Under the pieces are notes generated by a model that saw only the letters and a program-made list of their open reading frames with translations, was not told where the DNA came from and ran no database searches. Shown here one piece after another: positions 1 to 6,975 of a stretch of 64,000 nucleotides of DNA. The stretch is taken from assembly GCA_910586485.1 (NCBI GenBank), contig CAJUIA010000004.1, positions 97,032 to 161,031 of the forward strand. Direction: 5' to 3'. The translations under genes were made by a program, and so were the position numbers. Source of the stretch: an uncultured Acetatifactor sp. Its GTDB lineage: Bacteria; Bacillota; Clostridia; Lachnospirales; Lachnospiraceae. Each line of letters starts with the position of its first letter. Position 1 is the stretch's first letter.

Positions 1-170
1 TACTGCATCAGATTCTGAATATCGGGTACAGGGATTTAAGCAGACGGGAACTGGAGGAAATGCTTCGCTTTGCCAATGCGGCAGCCTCCATTATTACCAC
101 CCGAAGGGGGGCCCTTCGGGTGATGCCGGAAGAAGAGGAAATACGGAAGGCAGGCGGTTTCACTGCTTGA
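1..170 (+). CDS. PfkB-family sugar kinase (fructokinase-like), C-terminal fragment
   Basis: Only the last 56 codons lie in the window, read in the frame that starts at base 3 and ends with TGA at 168-170. The peptide contains FANAAASIITTRRGAL, which matches the end of the PfkB/ribokinase fold, where the final helix packs against the ATP site and is commonly written FANAAAALTTTKKGA in fructokinases. The substrate cannot be told from this fragment. The gene is cut by the window edge, not truncated biologically. Confidence in the superfamily is good, and confidence in fructokinase is moderate. Confidence 0.75.
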   Translation, partial: LHQILNIGYRDLSRRELEEMLRFANAAASIITTRRGALRVMPEEEEIRKAGGFTA

Positions 171-202
171 TGCTGACTTTTCAGACAGTAAAAATCCTGG
201 CC

Positions 203-231
203 TTGCTTTTTTGATTTATCCGGCATATAAT
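203..231 (+). promoter_or_regulatory. sigma-A promoter of rnpB
   Basis: TTGCTT at 203-208 and TATAAT at 226-231 are separated by exactly 17 bases. The predicted start at about 238-240 coincides with the 5' strand of the P1 helix of RNase P RNA, which supports both calls. Confidence 0.75.
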
Positions 232-239
232 AAACAGCG

Positions 240-652
240 GTAAGTAAGACAGACGGTCGCGGCTGGGGCTGCCCCTTCGGGCGGTCGCCAGGTGAGGAAA
301 GTCCGGGCTTCGCAGGGCAGGATGCCGGATAACGTCCGGTGGAGGCGACTCCAAGGCCAGTGCAACAGAAAAATACCGCCAGGGTACTTTGTGCCTGGGA
401 AAAGGCGTGAGCCAATTTCCCGCGTGGACGCAGTATCTGTGTCCGCGTTGGTAAGGGTGGAAAGGCAGCTTAAGAGACTACCGTCCGGCTGGTAACAGTC
501 GGAGCCATGTAAACCCCATCCGAAGCAAGACCAAACAGAAAGCAACAGGCTTGCCCGGCCTGCTTTCAGGTGGGTCGCTTGACGCGGCTGGCAACAGCCG
601 TGCTAGATAGATGACCGTCCAACGACATAACCCGGCTTATCGTCTTGCTTAC
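240..652 (+). ncRNA. rnpB: RNase P RNA, bacterial type A
   Basis: This is the catalytic RNA that removes 5' leaders from tRNA precursors. The conserved core is visible in order: GAGGAAAGTCCGGGCTTC near 294, a P3/P4 region, GCAACAGAAAAATACCGCC near 362, GGTAAGGGTGGAAAGG near 449, AAACCCCATCCGAAGCAAG near 509, GGGTCGCTTGACGCGGC near 571 and CGACATAACCCGGCTTAT at 622-640. The ends GTAAGTAAGAC (240) and GTCTTGCTTAC (642-652) pair as helix P1. The layout is type A, as usual in Clostridia, not the Bacillus type B. Two open reading frames that cross it (216-545 and 292-495) are chance ORFs. Confidence 0.97.
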
Positions 653-681
653 CATTTTTGTAAAAATTGCTGTAAAAAGGG

Positions 682-739
682 AAAAACCAGGCAAGTTTGG
701 ACGGCGTTTTTAAGTGATTCCGGATTTGCTTGGTTTTTA
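682..739 (+). terminator. probable terminator downstream of rnpB
   Basis: AAAAACCAGGCAAG at 682-695 can pair with CTTGGTTTTT-type sequence at 728-738, allowing G-U pairs through the AGTTTGG/CCGGATTT arms. The descending arm ends in a T run. The loop is large, so the efficiency is uncertain. A shorter unpaired T run follows rnpB directly at 653-659. Confidence 0.5.
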
Positions 740-817
740 TTAGGCCTATGGAAGATATTCAATATCGAACGTTATGTTTTGCGTTGAGAAGTGGTTTTAT
801 TTAACATGGAGGTCAGG

Positions 818-1630
818 GTGAAGATCAGGTTTTGGACTTTAATTTTCCTGTGCGGATTTCTGGGGCTGCAGGCCGGATGCGGCAGCAGGGAAGAGTCAGA
901 GTGGAGAAAAGAGTCAGAGAGCAGAAAAGAGTCGGAGAGCGGTAACGGGCAGGAAGACAAAGAAGGCCAGGATGCAGAAGGGAAGCAGGCTGTCTTTATC
1001 AGGCAGATGGAGCTTTTACAATTCGAGGATTCGGAACAGGAGAATCTGGCGGACCTGCTTCAAAAAGCCGGGGGCGGCATGATGGTGCAGCTTCGGGCGG
1101 GAGGCCTGCTGGGCAGCGGCGTAATCTGCGGTACGGAAGAGGACAGGCTGTTAATACTGACGGCGGCCCATGTGCTGGAAAAGGCTGAGGATGCCGTAGA
1201 GGTGATTTTTGCTGACGGCGAGTGTGTGTCTGCGGATCAGTTTGAATGTTCCAAGATGGGAGATTTCGCCGTGGTGCAGGTAATAGCAGGCGATATACCG
1301 GAGGATACTCTTGCACAGTGTCTTTGTGCCAATCTGGATAAAGAAAGCTTTGATGCGGCAGTCTCCGGCCAGGGCTGCATCGTCATGGGCAGCAGAAGCG
1401 GCGTGGCAGCAGAAGCTTATGAAGGCGTGATTTTGGATCATTGGATTTATATGGAGGATTACGGGCAGTATATGATTTGGGTGAGAGCGGAAGGAAAGCC
1501 GGGAATGTCCGGAGGCGGTCTTTTTGACAGGCAGGGACATTTTCTGGGTATTATCTCCGGTGGCAGCGAGGACGGGGAGCTGGCGGTGGTGCCCTTAAGC
1601 CTGATGCTGGCGGAGGTGGAGCTGCTGTAA
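818..1630 (+). CDS. lipoprotein with trypsin-like (S1 fold) serine protease domain
   Basis: Predicted surface-anchored serine protease of 270 aa. GTG 818 is chosen because GGAGG lies 5 bases upstream and because it leaves an ideal signal peptide: a short positive start, a hydrophobic core, and a lipobox LQAGC with the lipidated Cys at about 21. An in-frame GTG at 791 and ATG at 806 lack a good site. A Ser/Glu/Arg-rich linker (about 23-50) follows. The catalytic triad is readable as His118 in LILTAAHVLE, Asp149 in KMGDFAVV and Ser231 in GKPGMSGGGL. Family knowledge suggests degradation or sensing of envelope proteins. Substrate is unknown. It stands alone between rnpB and the next promoter. 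Confidence 0.8.
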   Translation: MKIRFWTLIFLCGFLGLQAGCGSREESEWRKESESRKESESGNGQEDKEGQDAEGKQAVFIRQMELLQFEDSEQENLADLLQKAGGGMMVQLRAGGLLGSGVICGTEEDRLLILTAAHVLEKAEDAVEVIFADGECVSADQFECSKMGDFAVVQVIAGDIPEDTLAQCLCANLDKESFDAAVSGQGCIVMGSRSGVAAEAYEGVILDHWIYMEDYGQYMIWVRAEGKPGMSGGGLFDRQGHFLGIISGGSEDGELAVVPLSLMLAEVELL

Positions 1631-1648
1631 GCCTGTCGTAAAAATTAA

Positions 1649-1677
1649 TTGACATTCTGCGTTGAAACTGCTATACT
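1649..1677 (+). promoter_or_regulatory. sigma-A promoter
   Basis: TTGACA at 1649-1654 and TATACT at 1672-1677 with a 17-base spacer. It lies 18 bases after the protease stop codon and would drive a transcript with an AT-rich leader of about 170 bases, then the 38-codon ORF and the toroid-like gene. Confidence 0.75.
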
Positions 1678-1852
1678 TTACTCAAAGCATAATTTTTCTA
1701 TTTATTGACATATTTCTATTATCTTTTTTATTCGAGAATCTATGCTTTTATTTCAAACTATTTACCACTACAATAAGAGCAGGAGATTCCGGGATTATTT
1801 GTATATCAAAGGTTTTTGTCTTCTCCTGCAGGATTACCGAAAGGAGGAAGAC

Positions 1853-1969
1853 ATGAAACTTGTTTCACTGAAGACAGACCTGGACATCTTAAGCAGCTGG
1901 TTTAGGCTGGCGGCCCGGAGCAGGACGGTGGACGAATTTGCGGGCGCTGTTTCGGAAGGACAGGAATGA
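1853..1969 (+). CDS. small protein of unknown function (38 aa)
   Basis: The ORF begins with ATG 1853, preceded by AAAGGAGG at 1840-1847, one of the best ribosome binding sites in the window, and ends at TGA 1967-1969. The peptide MKLVSLKTDLDILSSWFRLA continues with a charged tail ending in GQE. It has no membrane segment and no motif I recognise. It sits 60 bases upstream of the toroid-like gene and under the same promoter. It could be a real small protein, a leader peptide, or the remnant of a longer gene. The strong initiation site is the main argument for translation. Confidence 0.45.
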   Translation: MKLVSLKTDLDILSSWFRLAARSRTVDEFAGAVSEGQE

Positions 1970-2029
1970 ACAAGACATACTGCTGTCGTGTTTGCCAGGG
2001 TATACTTAAAATAAAAAAGGAGGCAGCAG

Positions 2030-2947
2030 ATGAACCATTCTGTATTTGAACGGGCGAAGATGTTTATGTACCGGAACGCCAGACCGCTGGATATGGCCAG
2101 ATTTCAGTACCACTTTGAGGGAGGCAGCAGGGAAGCAGTGCTGCAGGCATTGTCCTGCTACCAAAACGCAGACGGAGGCTTTGGACATGCTTTGGAGGCT
2201 GACTGTTGGAATCCGCATTCCACGCCGCTGCACGGCAGTACGGCAGGAGAAATGATCCGCGAGGCAGGCTGTGAGGATGCCGGGCATCCGGTGATTCAGG
2301 GGCTGTTGAAATGGTATGGGAGTGGCAGCTGTTTCAACGGAAAGACCTGGGAAATGGTGGTGGAAAGCAATAATGCTTATCCTCATGCACCGTGGTGGCA
2401 TTCAGAGAGCGAAAGCGCCTGCCATACGGATTACAATGGTACGGCTCAGATTGCCGGCTTTCTTGTCCGTTATTCAAAGCCAGGCAGTGAGCTGTACCAG
2501 CTGGGAATACGCATTGTAAGAGAGGCAGTAGAAGCGCTGCAGTCTTCGGAGCTGAAGGATATGCACACCTGTGCCTGCTATATCCATATGCTGGAGCATA
2601 TCATCGAGGCCGGAGCCGAAGAGCAGATTCCCTGTGACCTGCTGAAGGAGCAGCTGTATGCGGCGGTAAAGAGGCTGATTACTGCGGATACGTCCCAGTG
2701 GGGAGGTTATGTTTGCCGGCCCTCCCAGTTTCTGAATTCCAGGGACAGTATGTTTTACCCGGAAAATAAGGAGCCTGCGGAGTATGAGTGCAAGCATATT
2801 GAAGCCACGCAGCTTGAAGACGGCTCCTGGGAAATCCCCTGGGCCTGGGGGGACTTCCCTGAGGTCTGGCCGATCAGTAAGAACTGGTGGAAGGGGCAGG
2901 TGATTATTGAGAATCTTTTGTATTTGAAAGGATTTGGGATGATTTGA
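2030..2947 (+). CDS. alpha-alpha toroid (prenyltransferase/terpenoid cyclase-like) protein of unknown function
   Basis: A 305-aa soluble protein starting at ATG 2030 after AAAAAAGGAGG. Two turns of the kind found in alpha/alpha toroid repeats are visible: QNADGGFGHALEADC (about 47-61) and QLEDGSWEIPWAWGD near the C-terminus (about 263-277). QxxDGGFG/QxxDGSW motifs are typical of squalene cyclase and prenyltransferase folds. The catalytic Asp-rich motif of terpene cyclases is not visible and the protein is about half the usual cyclase length, so enzymatic activity is not assured. No partner genes suggest a pathway. I call the fold with moderate confidence and the function as unknown. Confidence 0.6.
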   Translation: MNHSVFERAKMFMYRNARPLDMARFQYHFEGGSREAVLQALSCYQNADGGFGHALEADCWNPHSTPLHGSTAGEMIREAGCEDAGHPVIQGLLKWYGSGSCFNGKTWEMVVESNNAYPHAPWWHSESESACHTDYNGTAQIAGFLVRYSKPGSELYQLGIRIVREAVEALQSSELKDMHTCACYIHMLEHIIEAGAEEQIPCDLLKEQLYAAVKRLITADTSQWGGYVCRPSQFLNSRDSMFYPENKEPAEYECKHIEATQLEDGSWEIPWAWGDFPEVWPISKNWWKGQVIIENLLYLKGFGMI

Positions 2948-2953
2948 TTCCGG

Positions 2954-2997
2954 CGGCAGCGAGCCGGGCGGCGGTTTGCAGGCCCGGCTCGCTGCCG
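2954..2997. terminator. hairpin between convergent genes
   Basis: A 16-bp inverted repeat (2954-2969 with 2982-2997) around a 12-base loop fills the 61-base gap between two genes that face each other. Neither side has a clear T run, so it may act as a weak bidirectional terminator or as an mRNA 3'-end stabiliser. Confidence 0.5.
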
Positions 2998-3008
2998 GCA
3001 TTGGCAGG

Positions 3009-3899
3009 TTATTGCGGAGACTCCTTTTGCCAGAAAGTCCATTTAACTGCCGGCTTATAGCCGATTTTACAATAAAATTCGTTATCGCCGCCAGTCATAT
3101 GTGTTGCGCCCAATGCTTTCATATTATGATACAGCTTGGATAAGGCTGCGGCAGCAAGTCCCTGTTGGCGGTATTCAGGAATGGTGCAAAGAGGTTCCAT
3201 ATAAGCCAGTCTGTTTTCCGGCGTCCACCACATCCCTGCATAGCAGGCATATTCATCTCCTGCATCGGCTATTATGACAGCCAGATCCGGTGTGGCGTGG
3301 GGAGCTGTCTTTAATAAGCGGCTGTTCTGCTCATTCTGATGATTCCAGGGACCTTCTGCCTGTTCATGGTCAAAGCCCTTCCAACGGCATTTCTCGATTT
3401 TATCCAGATCAAAGTTTTCCGGTCTTACAAAATGAAAGCCTTCCGGCAGGGGATAATCCAGCGTATTGTCAAAATCAAACTGCATGTCCGTGCGTTCCCA
3501 TATGGGGCGGTATCCTGATTGTCTGGCTGCATTCATCAGTGCGCTTTGTCCTTCAAACAGGATCAGATGAATGTCTTTTCCCTTAAGGGGCATATTGGCA
3601 TCTGCATATGCAATCATTTCATCTGCCAGTTCCTCATATCCGGGCCGCAGGCTGAAATAGATGTCAGTTACCGGATTCTCGTAAAAACAAAATGCTATTA
3701 TTTTACCATGATCTTCCCAGATACGATTTTTGTATGACCAGGTTATATCCATCCAGGATGAGAAAGAAGAGTAAGCATATTCAAAAAAGGGGGCGGGCAC
3801 ACCGTTTTGCCAATCCCGCTCATAAATATCCAGCATAAACTGATAGATTTTTCCGCAATCTGCTAGTATGCTGAAGGGTCTTGCCGTAATCTGTTTCAT
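3009..3899 (-). CDS. GNAT-family N-acetyltransferase, two-domain
   Basis: A 296-aa protein with a C-terminal GNAT domain. The acetyl-CoA pyrophosphate loop appears as CTIPEYRQQGLAAAALSK (about 236-253), followed by the typical late strand ending FYCKIGYKP. The N-terminal half looks like a second, degenerate GNAT-like half, as in other proteins of about 300 aa in this superfamily. The acceptor substrate is unknown. Start ATG 3899 has AAGGAGA upstream. It is transcribed divergently from the methyltransferase at 4175, with a 275-base shared regulatory gap that holds an inverted repeat and a promoter-proximal repeat. Confidence 0.8.
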   Translation of the reverse strand: MKQITARPFSILADCGKIYQFMLDIYERDWQNGVPAPFFEYAYSSFSSWMDITWSYKNRIWEDHGKIIAFCFYENPVTDIYFSLRPGYEELADEMIAYADANMPLKGKDIHLILFEGQSALMNAARQSGYRPIWERTDMQFDFDNTLDYPLPEGFHFVRPENFDLDKIEKCRWKGFDHEQAEGPWNHQNEQNSRLLKTAPHATPDLAVIIADAGDEYACYAGMWWTPENRLAYMEPLCTIPEYRQQGLAAAALSKLYHNMKALGATHMTGGDNEFYCKIGYKPAVKWTFWQKESPQ

Positions 3900-4022
3900 T
3901 TAGATAGTTCTCCTTCCAAAGCAAATTAAATAACAAGTGTGTGAAAATTCCGGCAAAGCCTGGCCGCGAAGAAGACGTTTCAATAGCCGGAAGTTATCAA
4001 TAATAATTCAAGTATATGAAAG

Positions 4023-4078
4023 ATTGGTTTGTGGCGCAAGTATCTAAAATGCTTATAAACAAGATTGCACAAACCAAT
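4023..4078. promoter_or_regulatory. 11-bp inverted repeat, candidate operator
   Basis: ATTGGTTTGTG at 4023-4033 and CACAAACCAAT at 4068-4078 are perfect inverse copies separated by 34 bases. The right arm ends 11 bases before the TATAAT at 4090, about where a -35 element would be. It lies between divergent genes, so it could serve either one. Confidence 0.4.
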
Positions 4079-4085
4079 TCTTTTT

Positions 4086-4160
4086 ATGGTATAATGATTC
4101 TGCTAACGCAGAATTCAAGCCAGCTTTAGCTGGCTTGAAAAGCAAATGTCTTTTCAAGAC
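4086..4160 (+). promoter_or_regulatory. promoter plus three-hairpin leader, copy A of a two-copy repeat
   Basis: The first 52 bases (4086-4137) are identical to 11903-11954. They start with an extended -10 (TGG then TATAAT at 4090-4095). Downstream come three small hairpins: ATTCTGC/GCAGAAT with loop TAAC, AAGCCAGC/GCTGGCTT with loop TTTA, and GTCTT/AAGAC with loop TTC at 4148-4160. The last hairpin abuts the AGGAGG site of the methyltransferase gene. Compared with copy B, this copy lacks a 38-base insertion. Confidence 0.7.
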
Positions 4161-4174
4161 GTAGGAGGAAAAAG

Positions 4175-4789
4175 ATGTTTTGGGATAAGGTATCTGGATT
4201 TTATGATCTTGTAGAAACCATTTATAATGGGAAAGTGTACAGTGAGCTTGGCAGGCGCATTGCCGAAGAGATTAAGCAGGGTGATATTGTGCTGGAATGC
4301 GCCTGCGGCACGGGGGCGATCAGTAAACATATTGCTCCTGAATGCAGGCAGCTGATTGCAACGGATTTTTCCGTAGGCATGCTGAGGCAGGCGGCGAAAA
4401 ACTGTAGAAAATATGCTAATGTAAAGCTTCGGCGTGCGGATATGACGCATTTGAAGTGCCGCGATAACAGATTTGATAAGGTAATTGCCGGGAATGTGAT
4501 CCATTTGCTGAAGGATCCGTATGCTGCGGTCAGGGAGCTGGAAAGGGTGTGTAAACCGGGCGGCCGGATCATTATTCCCACATACATTAACGCGTCTGCA
4601 GGGGTGAATCAAAAAGCGGTGCGGCTGTTGGAGCTGGCAGGCGCAGACTTTAAACGTCAGTTTGATATGGAGTCATACAGACAATTTTTTGAAGCTGCCG
4701 GGTATCAAAACGTTGAATATTTTGTGATTCCCGGAAGAATGCCCTGCGCCGTGGCAGTCATCATAAAAGATGGAGCAGGGAGCCTTTAG
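4175..4789 (+). CDS. class I SAM-dependent methyltransferase (UbiE/type 11-like)
   Basis: A 204-aa cytosolic Rossmann-fold methyltransferase. Motif I is VLECACGTGAISK (about 38-50), the acidic motif II is in LIATDFSVGML, and post-motif residues KVIAGNVIHLLKDP and the CKPGGRIIIPTY strand follow the usual order. The GxGxG loop is present as a CGTG variant. ATG 4175 follows TAGGAGGAAAA. The acceptor molecule cannot be told. It is a single-gene unit with its own promoter and a structured leader shared with the DUF362 gene at 12110, which suggests common control. Confidence 0.85.
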   Translation: MFWDKVSGFYDLVETIYNGKVYSELGRRIAEEIKQGDIVLECACGTGAISKHIAPECRQLIATDFSVGMLRQAAKNCRKYANVKLRRADMTHLKCRDNRFDKVIAGNVIHLLKDPYAAVRELERVCKPGGRIIIPTYINASAGVNQKAVRLLELAGADFKRQFDMESYRQFFEAAGYQNVEYFVIPGRMPCAVAVIIKDGAGSL

Positions 4790-4798
4790 CGGCAAATC

Positions 4799-4846
4799 AC
4801 ACGGCAGAACGGGCAGAAGCGGGAATGGAATCTGCCCTTGTGTTTT
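4799..4846 (+). terminator. probable rho-independent terminator
   Basis: GGGCAG(A) at 4811-4817 pairs with (T)CTGCCC at 4831-4837, with partial outer pairing ACAC/GTGT and a following GTGTTTTCC. It lies 10 bases after the methyltransferase stop. Confidence 0.5.
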
Positions 4847-4894
4847 CCTGAATCTGGGTTTATAATGTCTTTTGGAAATCGAAGAGCATTTCTT

Positions 4895-4923
4895 TTGAAT
4901 GTTCCGTAATTATCTGATATAAT
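4895..4923 (+). promoter_or_regulatory. sigma-A promoter of the CobW-CobW-ylmH operon
   Basis: TTGAAT 4895-4900 and TATAAT 4918-4923, 17-base spacer, 24 bases before the chosen start codon. Confidence 0.75.
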
Positions 4924-4947
4924 TCAAATCAGGAAAGGATGAGGAAA

Positions 4948-6015
4948 ATGACAAAAATAGATGTGGTTTCGGGCTTTTTGGGAGCAGGCAAGACAACCCT
5001 GATTAAAAAGCTGTTAAAGGAGGCCTTAGACGGCAGCAAGACGGTGCTGATTGAAAATGAATTTGGCGAGATTGGGATTGACGGCGGCTTTTTGAAGGAA
5101 GCCGGCATTGAAATCAAGGAGATGAATTCCGGTTGTATCTGCTGCTCTCTGGTGGGGGATTTCGGGGCTTCGCTGAAGGAGGTTATTGAGACGTATGCGC
5201 CGGAGAGAATTCTGATCGAGCCTTCGGGCGTGGGCAAGCTTTCCGATGTACTGAAGGCGGTGGAGAATGTGGCGTCGGATCTGGATGTACAGGTAAACAG
5301 CGCCGTGGCGGTAGTGGATGCTTCCAAGGCTAAAATGTATATTAAGAATTTCGGCGAATTCTTTGTGAATCAGATTTCCTTTGCGGGAACGGTGATATTA
5401 AGCAGAACGGATAAGGTGAGCCAGGATAAGCTGAATGAGTGTGTTGCCCTGATCCGTGAGCATAATGATAAGGCTGCAATTATCACAACGCCTCTGGACC
5501 AGCTGGATGGCAAGGCTGTGCTGGAGACCATTGAGGGGGCGGATACTCTGGATGAGATGATGCGGGAAATGATGGAGCAGCTGCACGACGAGGATGAGCA
5601 TGAGCATCATCATCACCACGAGGGCGAGGAACACGGCCACTGCTGTCATGATGAGGACGGCCACGGGCATCATCACCACGAGGGCGAGGAACACGGCCAC
5701 TGCTGCCATGGTGATCACGAGCATGGTCATCACCACCATCATGCGGATGAGGTGTTTACCAGTTGGGGCAAAGAAACACCGGCCAGGTTTACCGCCGAGA
5801 AGATTGAGAGCATTCTGACGGCTTTGGACAGTGGGGAATACGGCGCAATCCTGCGCTCCAAGGGGATGGTCCCCGCTGAGGATGGCACGTGGATTTATTT
5901 TGATTATGTACCGGAGGAACATGACATCCGCACGGGAAAACCGGAGGTGACGGGAAAATTCTGCGTGATTGGTGCCGAATTGAAGGAAGATAAGCTGGAG
6001 GAACTGTTTCGATAG
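4948..6015 (+). CDS. CobW/G3E-family P-loop GTPase, histidine-rich (metal chaperone)
   Basis: 355-aa member of the COG0523/G3E GTPases that deliver Zn, Co or Ni to enzymes. Walker A is SGFLGAGKTT (about 8-17), the metal-site motif GCICC has Cys at about 63, 65 and 66, and the base-recognition motif is SRTDK. Between the GTPase and C-terminal domains lies a His/Asp/Glu/Cys-rich insert (about 213-266) with runs such as HHHHHEGEEHGHCCH, typical of metal storage or loading arms. ATG 4948 is preferred over the in-frame ATG 4939 because the AGGAAAGG site would overlap the latter. It is first in an operon with a second CobW protein and YlmH. The metal is most likely zinc, but this is an inference. 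Confidence 0.9.
   Translation: MTKIDVVSGFLGAGKTTLIKKLLKEALDGSKTVLIENEFGEIGIDGGFLKEAGIEIKEMNSGCICCSLVGDFGASLKEVIETYAPERILIEPSGVGKLSDVLKAVENVASDLDVQVNSAVAVVDASKAKMYIKNFGEFFVNQISFAGTVILSRTDKVSQDKLNECVALIREHNDKAAIITTPLDQLDGKAVLETIEGADTLDEMMREMMEQLHDEDEHEHHHHHEGEEHGHCCHDEDGHGHHHHEGEEHGHCCHGDHEHGHHHHHADEVFTSWGKETPARFTAEKIESILTALDSGEYGAILRSKGMVPAEDGTWIYFDYVPEEHDIRTGKPEVTGKFCVIGAELKEDKLEELFR
5608..5705 (+). repeat. 60-bp tandem repeat inside the CobW gene
   Basis: Bases 5608-5645 and 5668-5705 are identical, a period of 60 bp or 20 codons. Each copy encodes HHEGEEHGHCCH. A third, diverged unit follows. The near-perfect DNA identity indicates recent duplication, and the number of units may vary between strains. 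Confidence 0.8.
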
Positions 6016-6042
6016 GAAATGTCCGGGAGGAAGGCGGCGGAA

Positions 6043-6975
6043 ATGAAACCCGTATATGTGATTAACGGCTTTCTGGAGAGCGGAAAGACGGAATTTATCA
6101 GCTTTACCCTGTCACAGCCTTATTTTCAGATTAAGGGGAAAACCCTGCTTTTGCTGTGCGAGGAAGGGGAAAATGAATATGACGAGGCCCTTTTAAAAAG
6201 GAGCCGCACGGAAGTGGAGCTTATTGAAGAGGAAGCGGATTTTACACCGGAAAAGCTGACAGAGCTGGAAAAAAAGCACAAGCCGGAGCGAATCCTTATA
6301 GAGTATAACGGCATGTGGAACTATAAGAATGCCAGGCTGCCATGGTATTGGAAGATCGAACAGCAGATCACGATCATTGACGGCTCCACCTTCCCCATGT
6401 ATTATACAAATATGCGTTCCCTGTTAGCGGAGATGATCCGTGGCTCGGAGATGATTATTTTTAACAGGTGCGACACCGTCAGGGATCAGCTGAATGCCTA
6501 CAAGAGAAATGTGAAGGCCGTGAATACAAAAGCAGATGTTGTCTTTGAAGATTCCAACGGTGAAATAGACGAGATATTTGAAGAGGATCTGCCCTATGAT
6601 CTTAATCAGGAGACCATTAGATTAGATAACAATGGTTACGGAATCTGGTATCTGGATTCCATGGATCATTTGGAGAGGTATTTGGGCAAAAAGCTGGAGT
6701 TTGTGGCGATGGTATTAAAGCCGGATAATTTTCCAAAAGGGTATTTTGTGCCGGGCCGGATGGCTATGACCTGCTGTGCGGAGGACATGGCATTTTTGGG
6801 TTATGCCTGTGAATATGCGGGGGCAGACAGCCTGGATCAGAAGGAATGGGTCAAGGTTACGGCAACTGTTTCGAAGGAGTATTTTGAAGATTATCAAGGA
6901 GAGGGACCCGTTCTTCATGCGGTGAGCGTTGAAAAGACAAAGGCACCCAGGGAAGAGGTCATCAGCTTTACATGA
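6043..6975 (+). CDS. CobW-like GTPase fused to a YcgQ/DUF1980-like C-terminal domain
   Basis: About 310 aa. The N-terminal half is G3E-like, with Walker A INGFLESGKTEF (about 7-18) and NRCD (about 141-144) in place of NKxD. The CxCC metal motif of classic COG0523 proteins is missing. The last third (about 215-300) carries GRMAMTCCAEDMAFLGY and QKEWVKVTATV, which resemble the C-terminal module of YcgQ/TIGR03943 proteins, encoded next to CobW in other Firmicutes. So this looks like a fusion of neighbouring functions. ATG 6043 is chosen because GGGAGG precedes it, although the spacing is long. ATG 6019, 3 bases after the previous stop, is the alternative. It is likely co-translated with the upstream GTPase. 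Confidence 0.75.
   Translation: MKPVYVINGFLESGKTEFISFTLSQPYFQIKGKTLLLLCEEGENEYDEALLKRSRTEVELIEEEADFTPEKLTELEKKHKPERILIEYNGMWNYKNARLPWYWKIEQQITIIDGSTFPMYYTNMRSLLAEMIRGSEMIIFNRCDTVRDQLNAYKRNVKAVNTKADVVFEDSNGEIDEIFEEDLPYDLNQETIRLDNNGYGIWYLDSMDHLERYLGKKLEFVAMVLKPDNFPKGYFVPGRMAMTCCAEDMAFLGYACEYAGADSLDQKEWVKVTATVSKEYFEDYQGEGPVLHAVSVEKTKAPREEVISFT

Noticed and set aside
216..545. Overlapping ORFs on both strands (216-545 minus, 292-495 plus)
   Set aside because: They fall inside the RNase P RNA, which is supported by its conserved core and P1 pairing.
1662..1856. 64-codon ORF in the leader before the toroid-like gene
   Set aside because: It is AT-rich leader sequence starting upstream of the predicted transcription start, has no ribosome binding site and reads as low-complexity hydrophobic sequence.
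2954..2997. Insertion sequence end or attachment site
   Set aside because: The inverted repeat is isolated between convergent genes, with no transposase or second copy in the window. A transcript-end hairpin is simpler.
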